A stretch of DNA of 64,000 nt. Source: AG1 sp035559775. Lineage in GTDB: Archaea > Thermoproteota > Thermoprotei_A > Sulfolobales > AG1. This document shows positions 60,241 through 64,000 of the stretch, piece by piece (the first letter of the stretch is position 1; every line of letters begins with the position of its first letter). The notes under the pieces were generated by a model, which was not told where the DNA came from, ran no database searches, and worked only from the letters and a program-made list of their open reading frames with translations. The stretch lies in NCBI GenBank assembly GCA_035559775.1, contig DATMAU010000023.1:5071-69070 (forward strand). Direction: 5' to 3'. The position numbers and the translations under genes were made by a program.

Positions 60241-61029
60241 TTGAGAAGCTATTTATGGGGAGAGCTCAGCTGGAAGGAGTTTGAGGAGACATGCAGCGGT
60301 AAAGACTGCATCTCAGTTATACCATGCGGATCTATAGAGCAACACGGCCACCATCTACCTCTAGGCACAGATCTCTATATAGCCACTTCCCTAGCTAGGA
60401 AGGCTGTGGAGGAGGCATGGAAGGCAGGGTATAAAGTTCTCTTGTTAGAGCCTATACCCGTTGGTGTTTCTGACATGTGGTCGGGCAACCCGGGCACCCT
60501 CTGGGTCCCATTAGAGGTGTTTATAGCATATGTTAGGGAGTATGTGCTCTCAGTCTTTAGGAATAATGTCAAGAGGATAATTGTGATCAACTCGCACGGC
60601 GGTAATGCAGATCCGCTTAAGGTGGCTTTGAAGAGCGCCACCAGCTCCCTTGACCCCAGCTATAGGGCTTACCTGATAAACTATTGGGAGTTTGTCGGAG
60701 ATGTGATAGACAGTGTGTTTAGCAACAGGTTCTTCCACGCAGATGAGGCCGAAACATCGATAGCAAGCGCGCTAGGGCTAGGGGTGAAGACCCCTGGAAA
60801 GGAGATCCCTTACGAGAGTATCCAGAGACCCTATAGTGATGAATGGCATAGCCTTTCGCTAAGCAAGAGACCCAGGGTTTATTTCTTCTATAGGGAGGGG
60901 ACGAGGCTCGAAGTAGGGGCGTTTAACGAGCCGGGAAGATACTCCGTAGAGGGTGGTGAGGCTGTTGTCAGGGCCTTTATAGACCGCTTTCTAGCCCTTC
61001 TCAGGGATATTAAGGAGAACAGATTATGA
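60241..61029 (+). CDS. Creatininase-family amidohydrolase
   Basis: The 262-residue protein has the creatininase marks: IPCGSIEQHGHHLPLGTDLYIATSLA (metal ligands Glu, His and Asp), PIPVGVSDMW, IVINSHGGNADPL and HADEAETSIA (the last Glu). The family cuts cyclic amides and formamides, including creatinine, mycofactocin precursor and FAPy in archaeal flavin synthesis (ArfB). The TTG start follows GGTGATAGC. It sits just after the BMP importer and may act on its substrate, though it seems to have its own promoter. Confidence 0.92.
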   Translation: MRSYLWGELSWKEFEETCSGKDCISVIPCGSIEQHGHHLPLGTDLYIATSLARKAVEEAWKAGYKVLLLEPIPVGVSDMWSGNPGTLWVPLEVFIAYVREYVLSVFRNNVKRIIVINSHGGNADPLKVALKSATSSLDPSYRAYLINYWEFVGDVIDSVFSNRFFHADEAETSIASALGLGVKTPGKEIPYESIQRPYSDEWHSLSLSKRPRVYFFYREGTRLEVGAFNEPGRYSVEGGEAVVRAFIDRFLALLRDIKENRL

Positions 61030-61056
61030 CGCAAGAATATATGATCTAGACCTCCT

Positions 61057-62220
61057 CTAACGCCTAACCAGCTTCGCTATAAAGAACCCCTCAGACTCGT
61101 GTACATGTGGGAATGTCCTCAAAACCTCTTCAGATATCCCGTAAGCCCTATATCCGTTTGAAGCATTAATCCTGGGTCTCATTAGCGAGTGACCTGTGGA
61201 TCTGACGATCTTTAACACCACCTCCTCCCCCTCCTCTGGTAGCAAGGAGCATGTTGAATACACAACCTCGTCACCAAGATCTATAGCTCTTTTAAGCAAA
61301 TCCTCCTGGATCTTAGTGTAATACTCAACCTTTCCTCTCCTGATCAGGTGCAGCCTTACAGCGGGTTCCTTAGCAATAGCGCCTGAAGACGAACACGGAG
61401 CATCAAGAAGAACCTTGTCAAACCGTCTTGATGAAGAAAAAAACCTAGAGTCTGTTATAGATATATCAATATAGCTGGCTACCCCTAATTTCCTCATCAG
61501 ATTCCGCATGGCCAGAGCCCTCCTTTTAGAAAGATCTAGTGCAATGATCCTAGCCCTCCCCTCGGTCAACATTGCTATTAATGAAGCCTTCATACCAGGT
61601 GCTGAGGTCATATCGAGAACCAGATCGCCTGGCTTAGGTTCTAAAGCCTCAACAACTAGGCACGACGCTTTATCCTGAGGAATAGCTATACCCTGTCTAA
61701 CTGCCTTCAAAAGTCTTACTGGCTTCTTAGTAGCTATGACTTTGTATAGATACCACAGATCCCGATCCCTTTCGACAACGGCTTCCTCCTCAAGAACCCT
61801 GAGGATCTTCTCCTCAGGGGCCTTCATAGTGTTTATCCTAAGCCACCTAACTCTCCTCTCAAGAGCCTTCATGAGAGCGTCTACCTCTCCACCGATCAGG
61901 GATTTAAGCTCTTCGTAGAGCCACCTGGGTACTGAGTATCTGCACCAGGGATCCAGGTTTTCCCATACATGTTGATCTTTATTCAGTTCCATAGAAATAA
62001 AGATCCTTGCTAGCTTTTTTCTCGAGGCTTTGGGGTAGAGGCATCTCAGCATGATATAGCGTGCTACGAACCTCCCAACGGCATCGTATATCCTCTCTCT
62101 TTCCTCCGGGCCTTTTGCACAAACCCTTCCTCTACATATCTTTTTAAAAGCCACATCTACTGAGAGGCTATTATTCTCAACAAGATATAGTGTTCTTGAG
62201 AGTATATCAACTAGATCCAA
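61057..62220 (-). CDS. NSUN/RsmB-type RNA cytosine-5 methyltransferase
   Basis: The 387-residue protein has an N-terminal NusB-like helical part and a C-terminal methyltransferase. VLDMTSAPGMKASLIAML binds S-adenosylmethionine, LLDAPCSSSGAI and VVYSTCSLLPEEGEEVV hold the two catalytic cysteines, and residues near 140-180 hold a linker. It would methylate cytosine in tRNA or rRNA. PGMKAS in place of PGGKT is a slight deviation from the motif. It converges with the creatininase gene. Confidence 0.93.
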   Translation of the reverse strand: MDLVDILSRTLYLVENNSLSVDVAFKKICRGRVCAKGPEERERIYDAVGRFVARYIMLRCLYPKASRKKLARIFISMELNKDQHVWENLDPWCRYSVPRWLYEELKSLIGGEVDALMKALERRVRWLRINTMKAPEEKILRVLEEEAVVERDRDLWYLYKVIATKKPVRLLKAVRQGIAIPQDKASCLVVEALEPKPGDLVLDMTSAPGMKASLIAMLTEGRARIIALDLSKRRALAMRNLMRKLGVASYIDISITDSRFFSSSRRFDKVLLDAPCSSSGAIAKEPAVRLHLIRRGKVEYYTKIQEDLLKRAIDLGDEVVYSTCSLLPEEGEEVVLKIVRSTGHSLMRPRINASNGYRAYGISEEVLRTFPHVHESEGFFIAKLVRR

Positions 62221-62270
62221 CTGTAACCATGCCCAGCTAAAAATCTATACCCCTTGGAATGATCGGCCGT

Positions 62271-63359
62271 TTATACTATCTTTATAGCCTCACCGCTAGA
62301 TAGATCTATAACTCCGCCTGCTCTCTCAATAGCTAGGTCAAAGCCTACTGATGTTATTACCTTCATATCCATCGAGGTTCTTCTAAGAATCTCTGCCATC
62401 TCCCTTATAGCCTGGTAGTAGGGTTTCCCGATATCCTCCTTCAGAGTCTTCTCCACGAATCTCGTTACATGGTTATAGAACTCCTCGCCAAGTGATAGTG
62501 TGTTGAAGGCTTCTATGACATTGCTCTTCTCGATACTTTCTATAGATCTCTCGAGAGATACTTGGAAGAGGTCTAAGAGCTCCTTAAGCTCGCTTATCCT
62601 TTTAGAAGCACTCTCGAACTCCTCGGGCTTGAGGCTCTTGATATAGAGGGCTATGTTAGATATAGCTTCACCAATGAGGTCCAAAGACCTGGCTATGCTC
62701 CTATACCTCGGCAGCATATAGCTCTTTACCTCGAGAAGCCTGCCATAGGATCTGTCTATCTGGCCGAGGAAAGTCTGTCTCATGGAGAGCATGTAGAACC
62801 TCTCAAGCTCTCTCCTAAGCTCTAGGATTTCGTCTACGAAGTGGCTCTTCCTCTCGACGATTAGATGTCCAAGATACTGGATCATGTATTTGATCAGGTT
62901 AGTCATTCTCGATATTATACCTGCTACTGAGTGCTTTGACGGGTCAACAAAAATTTGTATAACAATTTTCGTTGGGGTATGGTCTATAATCTCGGCTCCA
63001 ATGAGCTCCTTAACAAAAACCCTCAGCGTCTTAAGCTGCTCCTCCTCAAGATAGCCATCAACAACTTCTACATTGATTGAATCATAACCAAGGCTATAGG
63101 CAGCCCCAAGACATTTCTCTATGAGAGAGCTTTTAGTATACTTGGATATCTTTAGCGTCATTCTCCTTTCTCTCTCAACCCTTGTGAAGGCTGGGTATAT
63201 CCTGAGCGACTTATCCTCCTCAATCGTTATAGTCACAGTATCGCCAGGCTTTAAACCGATATCCCTGACCCACTCTGCTGGGAGTGATACCATGAGTGTA
63301 GATCTACCGAACCTTTGAACCCTCCTAGCCTCTATCTCGCTACTCATCATCTTCCCCAA
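62271..63359 (-). CDS. PhoU-like regulator with AbrB/SpoVT N-terminal domain
   Basis: The 362-residue protein has an AbrB-like DNA-binding domain (RRVQRFGRSTLMVSLPAEWVRDIGLKPGDTVTITIEEDKSLRIYP) followed by two PhoU-like helical repeats (about 110-350) rich in Arg and Glu. Archaeal proteins with this order are annotated as phosphate uptake regulators. The start is ATG with MGKMMSSEIEARR; an ATG four codons in is an alternative. TTTAAATATA lies about 25-30 bases before the ATG. Confidence 0.9.
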   Translation of the reverse strand: MGKMMSSEIEARRVQRFGRSTLMVSLPAEWVRDIGLKPGDTVTITIEEDKSLRIYPAFTRVERERRMTLKISKYTKSSLIEKCLGAAYSLGYDSINVEVVDGYLEEEQLKTLRVFVKELIGAEIIDHTPTKIVIQIFVDPSKHSVAGIISRMTNLIKYMIQYLGHLIVERKSHFVDEILELRRELERFYMLSMRQTFLGQIDRSYGRLLEVKSYMLPRYRSIARSLDLIGEAISNIALYIKSLKPEEFESASKRISELKELLDLFQVSLERSIESIEKSNVIEAFNTLSLGEEFYNHVTRFVEKTLKEDIGKPYYQAIREMAEILRRTSMDMKVITSVGFDLAIERAGGVIDLSSGEAIKIV

Positions 63360-63795
63360 TAATAATTTGTTTTAAGAAGATTTAAATATACACATATTGG
63401 GAGATATTATAATACTCATTCCCGGTATTTCCAACATAAATTAGATCCTCCAGTGTTAATACGCAGTATTACGGGAAATCATCAAAATATGTGGTTAATT
63501 AGTATTAGACCTGTCAAAATAACTTAAATGAAACCATTTATTGAATACTAACTAAACATAGAGTTCGCTCATGGTATCACACGCCACGCATAGTAACCCA
63601 GCGATAGATTTAAGAATACACACAGTATTATAGAATTCAATAGAGCTAGGGCTTATTTCCTCATAACCTCTCACCAACTGGAGCGACTCAGAGCGATACA
63701 TCATGGTTAAAGGATCTTAGGATGGATAACCCATAAAGTGGAAGAACCAGTCGATAGCTTCTGAACTTTTTTTGCTATTTGTCCTCAAACAATAT
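63360..63795. other. 436-base stretch with repeat C2 and no gene
   Basis: The AT-rich spacer holds the promoter of the PhoU-like gene near its left side and repeat C2 at 63464. No frame is convincing. Confidence 0.45.
63464..63494 (+). repeat. Family C repeat, copy C2
   Basis: CAGTATTACGGGAAATCATC and the next bases match C1 at 49604. In the equivalent frame it reads AVLREIIKICG then a stop, so it looks like a decayed coding fragment. Confidence 0.45.
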
Positions 63796-63980
63796 GGAGT
63801 CAAGTTTCATTGCTATTAATATCCTTTGACACCAACCGCTCTTCCCTCGGCTTCCTAGTCCTTGGGTTTCTTTCATCTGAGTCTTTATCCTTGGTTTCTA
63901 CTTGTTCGGTGTGGTCTCTATCCACAGCTTCTCTTCATAGCTTTGCTGGTTCATTGTTGTGGGGAAAGCTATGCATTATG
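63796..63980 (-). repeat. Family B repeat, copy B3 (diverged)
   Basis: On the minus strand it has CATAGCTTT and AAAGCTATG (a nine-base inverted pair), CCACAAC with GCTGTGG, GGGAAGAGCGGTTGGTGTC and the end ATGAAACTTGACTCC. The middle has diverged from B1 and B2, and no frame is open through it, but both ends and the stem region are shared. Confidence 0.55.
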
Positions 63981-64000
63981 ACCCTATATATCCTCCTTTT

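Overview
The window looks like part of the chromosome of a hyperthermophilic crenarchaeon (Thermoproteota, class Thermoprotei). Evidence is a crenarchaeal PolB1-type replicative polymerase, two different PCNA paralogues, a PCNA-PriS gene pair, archaeal PyrI, Trm10, FAU-1, PhoU and DUF families, TATA boxes about 25 nt before many starts (several apparently leaderless), frequent GTG/TTG starts, Arg codons dominated by AGG/AGA and many Ile ATA codons. I cannot name the genus from sequence alone. No rRNA, CRISPR array or provirus was seen. Two tRNA-Ala genes (TGC and CGC anticodons) are present, both with the G3:U70 identity pair.

Layout. 1-5.3 kb: a flavin reductase fragment, a coiled-coil/ribbon-helix-helix protein, carA whose 3' end lies in a 65-bp near-palindrome, a Cys-rich small protein, tRNA-Ala, a LysE exporter and a TnpB transposon. 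5.4-12 kb: an archaeal ATPase, a three-gene ABC-2 exporter, a flavin reductase, and a class V aminotransferase overlapping serA. 12-24 kb: trmO, crotonase, DUF998, CPBP protease, S9 peptidase, S2P-like protease, FAU-1, UPF0147, RimI-like acetyltransferase, a second archaeal ATPase. 23.9-32.6 kb: DegT aminotransferase, then the pyrimidine cluster. pyrB-pyrI-pyrC on + converges with pyrF-pyrE-pyrKD on -, and the two operons share the bases CTAG as opposed stop codons; pyrK and pyrD are one gene. An MmsA-type dehydrogenase follows. 32.6-43.2 kb: GH57 enzyme, hexulose-phosphate synthase, thioesterase, a short Trm10, a DtxR regulator, a LivG/LivF pair without permeases, an MbfA-like ferritin/VIT fusion, SecY and a tiny YHS protein. 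43.4-54 kb: regulators and a replication island (PCNA, PolB1, second PCNA, PriS) interspersed with decayed elements. 54.9-61 kb: a complete BMP-type nucleoside/lipoprotein-like ABC importer and a creatininase-family amidohydrolase. 61-64 kb: an NSUN-type RNA methyltransferase and an AbrB-PhoU protein, ending in decayed repeats.

The most interesting layer is the set of transposon-derived repeats. Family A is a TnpB element (3940-5449). A 353-bp derivative with the same two ends but no tnpB body lies at 43457-43809, and a tail-only remnant lies at 51878-52014, where it runs into the start region of the second PCNA gene. All three copies keep a hairpin although its bases have changed on both sides, as expected if the 3' end of tnpB encodes a structured guide (omega/re) RNA. 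Family B consists of three solo copies (36945-37130 +, 51491-51665 -, 63796-63980 -) with no transposase, a common right end and a shared CCACAG/CTGTGG stem; one sits behind a TATA box. Other items are a candidate C/D box sRNA with its own promoter between PolB1 and PCNA, a leaderless 54-codon ORF near secY, a PIP-like motif in the long N-terminal extension of PolB1, and crossing stems in the pyrB leader. All functional calls come from reading motifs by eye; no database search was possible.
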